Below are positions 1 through 10,591 of a stretch of 64,000 bases of DNA, piece by piece (positions within the stretch are counted from its first letter, which is position 1; each line of letters starts with the position of its first letter). A model generated the notes under the pieces. The model ran no database searches. It saw nothing but the letters and a program-made list of their open reading frames with translations, and had not been told where the DNA came from. This DNA is from Desulfuromonas sp. GTDB lineage: Bacteria; Desulfobacterota; Desulfuromonadia; Desulfuromonadales; Desulfuromonadaceae. The stretch spans positions 56,711 to 120,710 of the forward strand of contig PKUE01000161.1 of NCBI GenBank assembly GCA_002869685.1, written 5' to 3'. The translations under genes and the position numbers were made by a program.

Positions 1-24
1 TTTGAAATGGGAAGGTAGCGAGTC

Positions 25-1512
25 ATGAACATTCTGTTTGCAACCTCGGAGATGTATCCGTTGATCAAAACAGGTGGATTGGCCGATGTCAGTGCCGGGT
101 TGCCAGCAGCGCTGGGTGCGTTGCAACAAGATGTCAGGGTGGTGTTGCCGGCATATCGTGATGTGCTGGAAACCGTGGGTGCTGTCACCGAACTGGGTTC
201 CTTCTGGGTGAACGGCTGCGGTGGGTCGCGGCGCGTTAAGGTGTTGTGTGCCGACGAGTCACCACTTGAAACGACGGTATGGCTGCTGGCGGTGGATGAT
301 CTGTTCAATCGCCCCGGTAACCCCTATTTGAACGCGGACGGCGAAGACTGGTGGGACAATGGTGAACGGTTCGGCCTGTTCAGTCGTGCGGTGGTGGAAC
401 TGGCGATGGATCGTGGCGGGCTGCGCTGGCAGCCTGATGTTGTGCACTGCCATGATTGGCAGACCGGGTTGGTGCCTGCTCTACTCAGCCTCGAAACGCC
501 CCGCCCGCGTACGGTTTTTACCATCCACAATCTCTCTTATCTTGGCCGTTTTCCCTATGCCCTGTTCGAGGGTTTGGGGCTGCCCTCCGCGTGGTGGCAT
601 TATGAAAAACTGGAGTTTTACGACACTCTGGCCATGCTTAAAGGGGGAATTGTCTTTGCGGATCAGGTGACCACGGTCAGCCCGAGTTATGCAGAGGAAA
701 TCTGCCAGCCCGACCATGGCCTCGGTTTGCACGGTGCCCTGGAACTGTGCCGCAATGAAGGACGCCTGACCGGTATTATCAATGGCATGGATACCGCAGT
801 GTGGAACCCGGCCAAAGATCCCTACCTGCCGTTTCGTTACAGTGTACAACGGGGGCGGGTTGCCGAGAAAAAACGCAATAAACAGGCATTGCTTGACCAA
901 CTGGCCGGCAGTGTCGCCAGTGATGCCGTGGAACAGCCCTTGTGCGGTTTTGTCGGTCGCCTGGTGGAACAAAAAGGGATTGATCTGATCACCGCCGCGC
1001 TGCCGCAACTGCTCGAATCGTCCACGGCCTGTTTTGTCTTTATCGGTACCGGGCAAAGCCATTACGAGCAGCAGTTGCGGGACCTGGCTCAGCGTCACCC
1101 CCGGCGGGTGTTCGTGTATATCGGCTATTCCGAAGCTCTGGCACATGTGCTTGAAGCCGGATGTGATCTGTTTTTGATGCCATCCCGATTTGAACCCTGT
1201 GGACTCAACCAGATGTACAGTCTGGCGTATGGAACCCCACCGGTGGTTCACGCCACCGGCGGATTAAAAGATACGGTGGTCGATGTGACCGAAGATAGCT
1301 TGAAAACAGGGCGGGCAACCGGTTTTGTTTTCAGTGATGCGACGGTAGAAGACTTTCTCGCCGCCGCGCAGCGCGCTCTGGCTTTGTTTGCTCGACCGCG
1401 CAGCTGGCAGCAATTACAGAAGAACGGCATGGAACAGGATTTCAGCTGGACGCTTAGCGCCGGGCGCTATCTTGACCTGTATCGTTCGGGAGGGAATGAT
1501 GGTGATTCCTGA
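25..1512 (+). CDS. glgA: glycogen synthase (ADP-glucose type, GT5)
   Basis: N-terminal MNILFATSEMYPLIKTGGLADVSAGLPAAL (KTGGLADV motif) and C-terminal SRFEPCGLNQMYSLAYGTPPVVHATGGLKDTV typical of GlgA. Confidence 0.96.
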   Translation: MNILFATSEMYPLIKTGGLADVSAGLPAALGALQQDVRVVLPAYRDVLETVGAVTELGSFWVNGCGGSRRVKVLCADESPLETTVWLLAVDDLFNRPGNPYLNADGEDWWDNGERFGLFSRAVVELAMDRGGLRWQPDVVHCHDWQTGLVPALLSLETPRPRTVFTIHNLSYLGRFPYALFEGLGLPSAWWHYEKLEFYDTLAMLKGGIVFADQVTTVSPSYAEEICQPDHGLGLHGALELCRNEGRLTGIINGMDTAVWNPAKDPYLPFRYSVQRGRVAEKKRNKQALLDQLAGSVASDAVEQPLCGFVGRLVEQKGIDLITAALPQLLESSTACFVFIGTGQSHYEQQLRDLAQRHPRRVFVYIGYSEALAHVLEAGCDLFLMPSRFEPCGLNQMYSLAYGTPPVVHATGGLKDTVVDVTEDSLKTGRATGFVFSDATVEDFLAAAQRALALFARPRSWQQLQKNGMEQDFSWTLSAGRYLDLYRSGGNDGDS

Positions 1513-4012
1513 TTTTGAGCGGGAGACAGAAAAAGTCGTCCGTAAAGCCCTGCGTTGTCTGGGCAATGATGATGAAAGTCTGGAAGCGAGCTTCCTGCAC
1601 TATCTCTACAACACCTTTGGTCGGCATCTGCAATCGCCCCACTATTACCTGTTCAAGGCGTTGTCCTACAGTGTTCGCGATCGGTTAATGACCCGTTGGC
1701 GCGATACCTGGCTGTCCCATTATCAGGCGGGCACCAAAAAAGCCTATTACCTGTCGATGGAATTTCTCATCGGTCGGTCCTTGCTGAATAATTTGCTCAG
1801 TCTTGATATTGAAGATCCGATCCGGCGGGTGCTGGAACAATTGGGGATGAGTCTGGAGGAGGTGGAGCAGGCGGAACGTGATGCCGGGCTTGGCAATGGC
1901 GGTCTTGGCCGTTTGGCAGCTTGCTTCATGGACAGTTGCGCCACCCTGCAGTTGCCGGTGATGGGCTACGGTCTGCGCTATAAATATGGCATGTTCCGTC
2001 AGCGCATTCAGAACGGTTATCAGATGGAGGACCCTGATCCGTGGCTGCGCCATGGTGAGTATCCCTGGGAAGTTCAACGGGCTGACTATACCTGCGTGAT
2101 TCCGTTTGGTGGCAGTACCCGGATGTACAAGGAACCCCACAGTGGCCAGTTGATTGTCCACTGGGATCATGACGAAGAGGTGCTGGCTGTTCCTTATGAC
2201 GTGCCGATCGCCGGCTACAAGAATCAGACGGTCAATACGCTGCGGTTGTGGTCAGCGGCTTCCGCCGAAGACTTCAACCTGTCGGAGTTCAATGCCGGGT
2301 CCTATTTCGAAGCCGTGGCAGAGAAGAATGATGCCGAGAGCATCACCATGGTGTTGTATCCCAATGATGCCAATGAAAACGGTAAGGAGTTGCGCCTGCG
2401 TCAGCAGTACTTCCTGGTGTCAGCCAGTCTGCAGGACATTCTTAAACACTGGCGGCGCAACCATGGCAGTGATTTCTCCACCTTTCACGACAACAATGTC
2501 TTTCAACTTAACGATACCCATCCCAGTCTGGCCGTTGCCGAATTGATGCGCCTTTTGGTGGATGAAGAACGGCTGGAATGGATCGAAGCCTGGGGGATCG
2601 TGACTCGCACCATGGCCTACACCAACCACACCCTGTTGCCCGAGGCGCTGGAAACATGGTCGGTGCAATTGCTCAGACGGCTGCTGCCGCGCCATCTGGA
2701 GATTATCTACGAGATTAACAGCCGTTTCTTGACCGAAGTGTCGATGAAATGGCCCGGCGATGAACAGCGGTTGCAGCGGATGTCGCTCATCGATGGCCAT
2801 GATCGGGTGCGTATGGCCCATCTGGCTTTGGTGGGCAGTTTCTCCGTTAATGGCGTGGCCGAGCTCCACTCGCGGCTGCTCAAGGAAGGGTTGTTCCACG
2901 ATTTTTATGAATTGTGGCCGGGTAAGTTCAACAATAAAACCAACGGGGTAACGCCGCGACGCTGGTTGGCCTGCGCCAACCCGGAATTGCGTGAAATGTT
3001 GTTGGAACTTATCGGCGATAGCTGGTTGACCGATCTGTCGCAATTGGCGCGCCTCAAGGAGTTCATTGACGATGAATCCTTCTGTGAGCGTTGGCGGGAG
3101 GTGAGGCGGCACAATAAACAGCGGTTGGCGGTACTGATTAAACAACGCACCGGCATTGTGGTGAACCCGGAGGCCATGTTTGATGTTCAGGTGAAACGGA
3201 TCCACGAATACAAACGCCAGCTGCTCAACGTATTACATATCATTCACCTGTATGCCCGGCTCAAGTTCGAACGGCCCACGGAGTGGACCAACCGCTGTGT
3301 CGTTATTGGCGGCAAGGCGGCACCTGGATATGCCATGGCGAAAAAGATCATTAAACTGATCCATAATGTCGCCAACGTGATCAACAACGATCCTGAAATC
3401 GGCGACCGTCTGAAACTGGCCTTTGTGCCCGATTACAATGTTTCAGCTATGGAGGTGATCTGCGCGGGCACCGATCTGTCCGAGCAGATTTCTACCGCAG
3501 GTAAGGAAGCCTCGGGAACCGGCAACATGAAATTCATGATGAACGGTGCCATTACCATTGGCACACTTGACGGTGCCAACGTTGAGATTCGCGACGCGGT
3601 GGGGGCGGACAATTTCTTCTTGTTTGGCCTCCACGCGGAAGAGGTGGAACAGCGCCGCTCCTCCTATCGGCCGGCAGCAGTGATTGCCGGAGACGATGAT
3701 CTGAAACGGGTGATGGAGCTGCTCCGTTCCGGGCATTTCAATCGTTTTGAACGGGGCATCTTTGACGATGTCATCGCTTCGCTGACCAGCCCCTATGACC
3801 CCTGGATGACTCTGGCTGATTTTCGCAGTTATGTTGACTGTCAGAATCAGGTCGCCGAACTGTTCCGGGATCAGGCTGCCTGGACACGCATGAGTGTCAT
3901 CAATTCCGCCTGTAGCGGCCGGTTCTCAACGGATCGCACCATGCAGGAATACAATCATGATATCTGGCAATTAAGTCCGGTGGTGGTTGAATCGACGCCG
4001 GACCCCACTTAA
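1496..4012 (+). CDS. glgP: glycogen/starch phosphorylase (GT35); start trimmed to in-frame ATG ATG at 1496/1499, overlapping the glgA stop
   Basis: YYLSMEFLIGRSLLNNL, GNGGLGRLAACFMDS and PLP-site KEASGTGNMKFMMNGAITIGTLDGANVEI motifs. Confidence 0.96.
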   Translation: MMVIPDFERETEKVVRKALRCLGNDDESLEASFLHYLYNTFGRHLQSPHYYLFKALSYSVRDRLMTRWRDTWLSHYQAGTKKAYYLSMEFLIGRSLLNNLLSLDIEDPIRRVLEQLGMSLEEVEQAERDAGLGNGGLGRLAACFMDSCATLQLPVMGYGLRYKYGMFRQRIQNGYQMEDPDPWLRHGEYPWEVQRADYTCVIPFGGSTRMYKEPHSGQLIVHWDHDEEVLAVPYDVPIAGYKNQTVNTLRLWSAASAEDFNLSEFNAGSYFEAVAEKNDAESITMVLYPNDANENGKELRLRQQYFLVSASLQDILKHWRRNHGSDFSTFHDNNVFQLNDTHPSLAVAELMRLLVDEERLEWIEAWGIVTRTMAYTNHTLLPEALETWSVQLLRRLLPRHLEIIYEINSRFLTEVSMKWPGDEQRLQRMSLIDGHDRVRMAHLALVGSFSVNGVAELHSRLLKEGLFHDFYELWPGKFNNKTNGVTPRRWLACANPELREMLLELIGDSWLTDLSQLARLKEFIDDESFCERWREVRRHNKQRLAVLIKQRTGIVVNPEAMFDVQVKRIHEYKRQLLNVLHIIHLYARLKFERPTEWTNRCVVIGGKAAPGYAMAKKIIKLIHNVANVINNDPEIGDRLKLAFVPDYNVSAMEVICAGTDLSEQISTAGKEASGTGNMKFMMNGAITIGTLDGANVEIRDAVGADNFFLFGLHAEEVEQRRSSYRPAAVIAGDDDLKRVMELLRSGHFNRFERGIFDDVIASLTSPYDPWMTLADFRSYVDCQNQVAELFRDQAAWTRMSVINSACSGRFSTDRTMQEYNHDIWQLSPVVVESTPDPT

Positions 4013-4047
4013 TACACTAACCCACAGTCTGTGAAAGGTTTCAATGC

Positions 4048-5397
4048 ATGGAACTGACCTGTTTTAAAGCGTATGACATCCGCGGGCGGCTGCCCGATGA
4101 ATTGAACGAAGAGATTGCCTATCGGATTGGCCGTGCTTATGCTGAATTTCTCAAGCCGGGTAAAGTGGTTGTCGGTCGCGATGTCCGGCTGTCGAGCGCC
4201 TCGTTGTGCGCCGCCCTGGCGAATGGTTTGACCGATTCCGGTGTTGATGTTTTCGATATCGGACTGTGTGGCACCGAAGAGGTGTACTTTGCCACGTTCA
4301 GTGAAAAAATGGATGGTGGCATTATGGTCACTGCCAGCCATAATCCCATGGATTTCAACGGGATGAAGCTGGTGCGGGAAGAATCCCGTCCCATCAGCAG
4401 CGACACCGGACTTAAAGAGATCCAGCAGATGGTCGCGGCAAACCGCTTTGCGGAACCGGCACGCAAGGGACGGGTTCAGCTTCTCGATGTGACCAGTGAG
4501 TACATTGATCACCTGCTCAGTTACGTCGATGTGGCGGCGATGCAGCCGTTGAAAGTGGTCGTCAACGCCGGGAACGGTTGTGCCGGGCCGACCATCGACC
4601 TGTTGGAAAAACACCTGCCGTTCCATTTTGTCAAAATCAATCACACCCCGGACGGAAACTTTCCCAACGGCATCCCCAACCCCATTTTGCCGGAAAACCG
4701 TTCGGCGACGGTTAACGCCATTAAAGAACATGATGCGGATGTCGGAATTGCCTGGGATGGCGACTTTGATCGCTGCTTCTTCTTTGACGAAACGGGGCGC
4801 TTCATTGAAGGTTATTACCTGGTCGGATTACTTGGCCTAGCCTTATTGCAGAGCCATCCCGGTGCAAAAATCATTCACGACCCGCGTCTGGTCTGGAACA
4901 CCGTGGATATGATCAACGAAGCGGGGGGCCAAGCGGTGCAGTGCAAATCCGGCCACGCCTTTATCAAGGAGCGGATGCGCCAGGAAGATGCCATTTATGG
5001 CGGCGAAATGAGCGCTCACCACTATTTTAAGGACTTCTCCTACTGTGACAGCGGCATGATTCCGTGGCTGCTGGTGTTGGAGATTATGGGCCGAACCGGC
5101 AATGCCCTCTCCAGCCTGGTTGGTCAGCGGATTGAACTTTTTCCGGCCAGTGGTGAGATCAACCGCCATGTCGAAGACGCTCCGGCATCAATTGAGCGGG
5201 TGCGAGCACATTACAGCCCCGATGCGGTGAGCGAAGATTTTACCGATGGCGTCAGTGTTGAATTTGAGCAATGGCGGTTCAATTTGCGCATGTCCAACAC
5301 CGAGCCGGTGGTGCGACTCAATGTTGAGTCTCGCGGTGATCAGGCGTTGATGGAACAGAAAACTGCTGAAATTCTGGAGCTGCTCGGCGGCCATTGA
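4048..5397 (+). CDS. phosphomannomutase/phosphoglucomutase
   Basis: [17 protein letters not shown], phosphoserine loop [13 protein letters not shown], metal loop DGDFDRC, C-terminal [14 protein letters not shown]. Confidence 0.95.
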   Translation: MELTCFKAYDIRGRLPDELNEEIAYRIGRAYAEFLKPGKVVVGRDVRLSSASLCAALANGLTDSGVDVFDIGLCGTEEVYFATFSEKMDGGIMVTASHNPMDFNGMKLVREESRPISSDTGLKEIQQMVAANRFAEPARKGRVQLLDVTSEYIDHLLSYVDVAAMQPLKVVVNAGNGCAGPTIDLLEKHLPFHFVKINHTPDGNFPNGIPNPILPENRSATVNAIKEHDADVGIAWDGDFDRCFFFDETGRFIEGYYLVGLLGLALLQSHPGAKIIHDPRLVWNTVDMINEAGGQAVQCKSGHAFIKERMRQEDAIYGGEMSAHHYFKDFSYCDSGMIPWLLVLEIMGRTGNALSSLVGQRIELFPASGEINRHVEDAPASIERVRAHYSPDAVSEDFTDGVSVEFEQWRFNLRMSNTEPVVRLNVESRGDQALMEQKTAEILELLGGH

Positions 5398-5426
5398 TGT
5401 GCTGAGTCGGCTAAGACAGGAGGGAA

Positions 5427-5906
5427 TTGATGAAAAAGACAATCGTCTGGGCGTTGTGCGCTGTACTGCTGCTGATCGCCGGTCCGGGGTACGCGAGTTT
5501 AAACGATTTCATGGCCGATGTGAATGTGAGGGCGCGCGCCGATCTGCGTGATTTTTCGGTTCGCTTGAGTAGCCATTTTGGCGTGCCGGTACCGGATGTC
5601 AATGTGCTGCTTGGCAAGGTGTCGGCACCTGCCGATGCCTTCATGTGTCTGCAGCTTTCACGCATGAGCCGCCAGCCGGTTTCCCAGGTGATGCAACGGT
5701 ATTATTACCGCCACAATAAAGGCTGGGGGCAGCTGGCTCAGGAATTGGGGATCAAGCCGGGCTCCGCCGAGTTTAAACAACTCAAACAGGGCGATTACAC
5801 CCTCTATGGAGCGGGCGTGGGCAAAGGAGTCTCCCAAGGGAAGAGTAACAGCAATAGTAATGGCAAGGGGCAGGGGAAAAATAAAGGCAACAAGAAAAAC
5901 AAATAA
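5427..5906 (+). CDS. secreted hypothetical protein with low-complexity basic Gly/Lys/Asn/Ser C-terminal tail
   Basis: ORF with SD (aggagg), signal peptide MKKTIVWALCAVLLLIAGPGYAS, tail GKSNSNSNGKGQGKNKGNKKNK. Confidence 0.75.
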   Translation: MMKKTIVWALCAVLLLIAGPGYASLNDFMADVNVRARADLRDFSVRLSSHFGVPVPDVNVLLGKVSAPADAFMCLQLSRMSRQPVSQVMQRYYYRHNKGWGQLAQELGIKPGSAEFKQLKQGDYTLYGAGVGKGVSQGKSNSNSNGKGQGKNKGNKKNK

Positions 5907-6028
5907 CCGCCATCGTCCCGGCACCGATTCTTTACCGATTTCTGACACCGCCTGAGCCAAACTCTAACATCAAATTCCCACAGTAGCGTAGTCACTGATC
6001 CTGTCCAAACTTTAAGGAGAACGAACCT

Positions 6029-6583
6029 ATGCTTACTCGGATTTTGATTGTCTGCAGTGTCCTGCTCAGCCTCGTTGGCTGTGTCTCTCAGCCGTCGGCT
6101 CAAACAGCAACAGCCGCTGACGAGCGTCCGGTGGAACTCAACGTCGCGAGCTCCGACATGTCGGTTTATCGTTACAATGGTCGCCTTTATGTCATTGGTG
6201 ATGAGGCCACCAAGGCTTCTTTTGTTGCGCACAAACACCTGCCTTACACCCAGACCACTCTTGGTGGTGGGCCGAATGGCGAGACGGTGATCTACGAAGT
6301 CAAAAAGAAGGATGCCGCCTACACTGAAAATCTGGTGCAGGAGTTCAATGACATCGCCTGGATGCTGGAAAGCAACGACACCTTTACCGCCTGGAAATAC
6401 CAGGGGCGTATTTTCGTGATCGGCGATGCGACCATGAACGAGAAATTTTCCTCCCATAAACATCTCCCTTACACCAAGACGCTTCTGGGCGCCGGTCCCC
6501 ACGGTGAGACGGTGATTTTTCAGGTCGATAAAAAGAACCCTGAACTTGCCGCCACTCTGGAACAGGCTTATCTGAACCGTTAA
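6029..6583 (+). CDS. hypothetical lipoprotein with an internally duplicated domain
   Basis: Lipobox-like LVGC; two repeats: YRYNGRLYVIGDEATKASFVAHKHLPYTQTTLGGGPNGETVIYEV and WKYQGRIFVIGDATMNEKFSSHKHLPYTKTLLGAGPHGETVIFQV. Confidence 0.8.
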   Translation: MLTRILIVCSVLLSLVGCVSQPSAQTATAADERPVELNVASSDMSVYRYNGRLYVIGDEATKASFVAHKHLPYTQTTLGGGPNGETVIYEVKKKDAAYTENLVQEFNDIAWMLESNDTFTAWKYQGRIFVIGDATMNEKFSSHKHLPYTKTLLGAGPHGETVIFQVDKKNPELAATLEQAYLNR

Positions 6584-6608
6584 ACCTCAGTGTCCTACCC
6601 TGCAATTG

Positions 6609-6640
6609 CCAACCGGTCTCCCACCGGTTGGCTTTTTTTG
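6609..6640 (+). terminator. intrinsic terminator downstream of the lipoprotein gene
   Basis: ccaaccggt ctccc accggttgg followed by ctttttttg. Confidence 0.8.
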
Positions 6641-6768
6641 TGGTCTTTTCCAAGGATAATCACGTTAAAACGGATACAAGTTAGCGATTTATTTGTTAGT
6701 ATTTCAACGTGCCATCCGTTTACAGCAAATCATGACCGTAATGCCTTTTCGACATATCAGGAGGGACC

Positions 6769-8169
6769 ATGACCACATTTCGTCAGGAGACTGATTCCAT
6801 GGGAGCCATTGATGTGGCTTCCGATCGTTATTGGGGGGCTCAGACCCAGCGCTCCATTGGCAACTTTCCCATCGGGGTCAGCCGCTTTCAGTGGCAACGC
6901 CCGGTCATCAAAGCGTTGGGGATTCTGAAAAAATCTGCTGCCCAGGCCAATGCTGAACTGGGTGAGTTGCCCGAAGAGCTGGCAAAACTGATCTGCACGG
7001 CCGCCGACGAAGTGATCGCCGGTCAACTCGACGATCACTTTCCGCTGGTGGTTTTCCAGACTGGTTCCGGGACCCAGTCCAACATGAACGCCAACGAGGT
7101 GATCTCCAATCGCGCGATTGCTTTAGCGGGTGGGACCCTTGGCAGCAAAGATCCGGTGCATCCCAACGATCACGTTAACCGTGGACAATCGTCCAACGAT
7201 ACCTTTCCTACCGCCATGCATATTGCCGTTGTTGACCAGTTGGAGCGGGAACTGTTTCCCGCCGTGACCCAGCTGCGCGATACGCTGGCCGCCAAGGCGG
7301 CAGCGTTTGAGGCGATCGTTAAAGTGGGGCGGACCCATCTGCAGGATGCCACCCCGATCACTCTCGGTCAGGAGATCAGTGCCTGGGTGGCACAGATCGA
7401 TTTCGGTCTTTGCGCCATTCGCGCCAGTCTTGACGGCTTGTATGATCTGGCCATTGGCGGGACTGCCGTTGGTACCGGCCTCAATGCCCATCCGCAGTTT
7501 GGTGATAAAACCGCAGCCTATATTGCCGCGGAAAGTGGCTATCCGTTCCGCAGCGCGGACAATAAATTTTTTGCGCTGTCCGCTCATGATGCCCTGGTGC
7601 ACACCTCGGCTGCATTACGTACCCTGGCGGGTGGTTTGATGAAGATGGCTAACGATGTCCGCTGGCTGGCCAGTGGCCCGCGCTGTGGCATTGGAGAACT
7701 GCTTATCCCTGAAAACGAACCCGGTTCATCTATCATGCCGGGCAAAGTCAACCCCACTCAGTGTGAAGCTATGACCATGGTGTGCACCCAGGTGTTCGGT
7801 AATGATGCGGCAGTGGCTTTTGCGGGCAGCCAGGGCAATTTTCAGCTCAATGTTTACAAGCCGGTGATGGTGCACAATGTGTTGGAAAGCACGGAATTGT
7901 TGGCCGATGCCTGCCGCGCCTTCAATGATCACTGTGCCGTGGGCATTGAGCCCCAGCAGGAAAAAATCAGCGAAAACCTCAACAAAAATCTGATGCTGGT
8001 TACCGCGCTTAACCGCCATATCGGTTACGACAAGGCGGCAAAAATTGCCAAGAAAGCTCACCACGAAGGGCTGACCTTGCGTGAATCCGCTCTTGCCCTG
8101 GGATATGTGACGGATGAACAGTTTGACCAATGGATTATTCCTCTGGATATGACCGACAATCGTCGCTAA
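6769..8169 (+). CDS. fumC: class II fumarate hydratase
   Basis: [42 protein letters not shown] fumarase/aspartase signature. Confidence 0.96.
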   Translation: MTTFRQETDSMGAIDVASDRYWGAQTQRSIGNFPIGVSRFQWQRPVIKALGILKKSAAQANAELGELPEELAKLICTAADEVIAGQLDDHFPLVVFQTGSGTQSNMNANEVISNRAIALAGGTLGSKDPVHPNDHVNRGQSSNDTFPTAMHIAVVDQLERELFPAVTQLRDTLAAKAAAFEAIVKVGRTHLQDATPITLGQEISAWVAQIDFGLCAIRASLDGLYDLAIGGTAVGTGLNAHPQFGDKTAAYIAAESGYPFRSADNKFFALSAHDALVHTSAALRTLAGGLMKMANDVRWLASGPRCGIGELLIPENEPGSSIMPGKVNPTQCEAMTMVCTQVFGNDAAVAFAGSQGNFQLNVYKPVMVHNVLESTELLADACRAFNDHCAVGIEPQQEKISENLNKNLMLVTALNRHIGYDKAAKIAKKAHHEGLTLRESALALGYVTDEQFDQWIIPLDMTDNRR

Positions 8170-8178
8170 GGAGTCGCT

Positions 8179-8991
8179 ATGTTCGACTGGTTTTTAACGC
8201 TTACTCCGGTGATGCAGGCTTTTGTAGCCACGTTATTCACCTGGTTTATGACTGCCCTCGGCGCCAGCGTGGTGATTTTTTTCAAAACCATCAATCGCAA
8301 GCTGCTTGATGGTATGCTCGGTGCGGCCGCCGGTGTCATGATTGCTGCCAGTTTTTGGTCGTTGCTGTCTCCGGCGATTGAAATGACCGAGAACAACGGC
8401 GGAACCCCCTGGGTTCCGGCCACGGTTGGTTTTCTTTCCGGTGGCGCTTTTTTGTGGCTGGTCGATAAAATCCTGCCCCATTTGCATTCCGGCTTTCCCA
8501 TGGCTGATGCTGAGGGGATCAAAACCAGTTGGCAGCGCAGTACTTTGCTCTGCCTGGCGATTACGCTGCATAATATTCCCGAAGGGCTGGCCGTTGGGGT
8601 GGCCTTCGGCGCGTTGGCTGCAGATCTTCCCTCTGCCTCTCTTGCGGGAGCAATCGCTCTGGCCATCGGTATCGGTATCCAAAATTTTCCCGAAGGATCG
8701 GCGGTGTCGGTTCCATTGCGCCGTGAAGGGATGTCTCGGGCTAAAAGTTTCTGGTACGGACAGCTTTCCGGCATGGTCGAACCTGTTGCCGGTGTGCTTG
8801 GTGCGTTTGCCGTCGTGTGGATGGAGCCTCTGCTACCCTATGCGTTGTCTTTTGCCGCCGGAGCAATGATCTATGTCGTGGTGGAAGAAGTTATCCCCGA
8901 ATCGCAACTGGCGCGTAATACCGATCTGGCAACGGTTGGGGCGATGTGCGGTTTTGCCATTATGATGACACTGGACGTGGCGCTGGGCTAA
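8179..8991 (+). CDS. ZIP family metal transporter
   Basis: Multi-[21 protein letters not shown] and [20 protein letters not shown] motifs typical of ZIP (ZupT-like) transporters. Confidence 0.9.
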   Translation: MFDWFLTLTPVMQAFVATLFTWFMTALGASVVIFFKTINRKLLDGMLGAAAGVMIAASFWSLLSPAIEMTENNGGTPWVPATVGFLSGGAFLWLVDKILPHLHSGFPMADAEGIKTSWQRSTLLCLAITLHNIPEGLAVGVAFGALAADLPSASLAGAIALAIGIGIQNFPEGSAVSVPLRREGMSRAKSFWYGQLSGMVEPVAGVLGAFAVVWMEPLLPYALSFAAGAMIYVVVEEVIPESQLARNTDLATVGAMCGFAIMMTLDVALG

Positions 8992-9069
8992 TCCGATATT
9001 TTTTTAAGCGACAAAGGCTCCATTATGTTGGGGCTCTTGTCGTCTCTGCAGACCGCGAACTTACCCTGC

Positions 9070-10362
9070 TCAGGAGGGTCGCTGACCTGTTTTGGCGGGA
9101 AACAGTTCTTTATAACTCAGGCGTTCATCCCGTTCCTGGCCGGAGGCAATGCGGAAGCAGCCCTCTATATGGTGTTGGATATGGTCGACGATCTGCTGGT
9201 CCAGTTTGCCATAGCGTGCCATGTCAATCAGAATGCCCAGGGCTTCTTCCTGACTCATCCCCTGGCGATAGGGGCGATCCTGAACCAGGGCCTGGAAAAC
9301 ATCGGCAACGGCAATGATGCGGGCTTCAGTAGACAGCTGGGTGGCCGCTGGGTGGAATGGATAGCCGACACCGTTGAGGCCCTCATGGTGGTAAGCGGCC
9401 CATTCTGCCACTTCGCCTAATCCCTTGATGTGTCGCAGGATCTCATACGTTTCATAACTGTGCTGGTTCATGATTGAGCGCTCCACTGCTGTCAGCGGAG
9501 CGGGTTTGGCAAGGATGTTGTCCGGTGTGTGCAGTTTCCCCAGGTCGTGCAGCAGCCCGGCGATTTCGATTTTTTCACATTGGCGCTCTGACAGGCCGAA
9601 TGTTCTGCCGATATAAGCGGCCAGACTGGCAACGAGCACCGAATGCTCGGCAGTAAACGGGCTCTTCTGATCGACAATGTACGACATGATCAACGAAAGT
9701 TGCCGAAGCTGATCCAGGGTTAATGGTGAATTGCTCTCAACTTGGCCCATATTCCAGACATAACGGCTGACGTGGCGGTCTTCCAATGAAATCCAGAATG
9801 CTTCCGATTTTTCCACTGTGTTAAACGCATCGACCAGATCCATGTCAAAATAGCTACCACCATAGGTATTGATTGAGCGGGAAATCTCTTCTCGTGCCAG
9901 CAGAATGTCCTTTTCGTAATGGGACGCCGCCATCACATCGATACGATCACTCAGAAAAATCAGGTTGGCCATGCGGCCATCGCGTCGGCTGATATTGGTG
10001 TCCATTAACTGCCGCCATGGCGTGTGATGGTAGTAGATCGGCGTGGCAAAAGCGGCGAGGGGGGCAAAGTTTTTCAGCAGGTTCCAGCCGATTTCACAGT
10101 GGATGTTGGCATCGGTCCAGTCAAAATGATTGACCAGATTGGAGTGCATCTGCTCGGTGGAAACGCCGCAGTCGTGAATCAGGCCGAGATCGAAAACAAA
10201 CTGGATATCTTCGTCGCTGAAGCCAAGCTGATAGCCGAGCTGGCTGGCAATATAGCCCACCCGTTTGCCGTGGTTGACATCGTTCATGCCGACAAATGAG
10301 ACGGCGGTCTCAATGGCCAGAATCATCTGGCGCAGATCAATGGTCAGGTCACCGTGAGCCAT
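9070..10362 (-). CDS. HD-GYP domain-containing phosphohydrolase with a second N-terminal HD-like domain
   Basis: LLHDLGKLHTPDN and YHHEGLNGVGYPFH (HD-GYP-like); N-terminal HGKRVGYIASQLG...LIHDCGVSTEQ. Confidence 0.87.
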   Translation of the reverse strand: MAHGDLTIDLRQMILAIETAVSFVGMNDVNHGKRVGYIASQLGYQLGFSDEDIQFVFDLGLIHDCGVSTEQMHSNLVNHFDWTDANIHCEIGWNLLKNFAPLAAFATPIYYHHTPWRQLMDTNISRRDGRMANLIFLSDRIDVMAASHYEKDILLAREEISRSINTYGGSYFDMDLVDAFNTVEKSEAFWISLEDRHVSRYVWNMGQVESNSPLTLDQLRQLSLIMSYIVDQKSPFTAEHSVLVASLAAYIGRTFGLSERQCEKIEIAGLLHDLGKLHTPDNILAKPAPLTAVERSIMNQHSYETYEILRHIKGLGEVAEWAAYHHEGLNGVGYPFHPAATQLSTEARIIAVADVFQALVQDRPYRQGMSQEEALGILIDMARYGKLDQQIVDHIQHHIEGCFRIASGQERDERLSYKELFPAKTGQRPS

Positions 10363-10591
10363 GGTTGTCCTCGTTAATAAACAGATTTAATGGGATGAAA
10401 ATCAGCTTAAGTGTAGCTTAAATAGCAAAAAAATCCAGCCCCAACAATGCAAGAATATGCTCTGTGCGAGGTTCGATTTTTCCCTTCACAGCTGTTTTTC
10501 TTAACGAATCAACATCCAATAGTAACGAAAATTGAACGCGCGTTTGCCATCATCTCTGATGGCAGACAATTTTCTGAGTGGATGGAGAACT

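Noticed and set aside
481-1251. 256-aa ORF antisense to glgA
   Set aside because: Shadow ORF within glgA; sense strand clearly coding.
2420-3205. 261-aa ORF antisense to glgP
   Set aside because: Shadow ORF; no motifs.
5840-5905. Short repetitive stretch (agtaacagcaatagtaatggcaagggg...) considered as a tandem-repeat/CRISPR-like element
   Set aside because: It is codon-level low complexity encoding the basic tail of the 5427-5906 CDS; no regular repeat-spacer structure.
5804-6502. 232-aa ORF on the minus strand across two plus-strand genes
   Set aside because: Covers parts of the secreted and lipoprotein genes, both with SD and signal peptides; Leu/Phe-rich N-terminus is the complement of the Lys/Asn tail codons.
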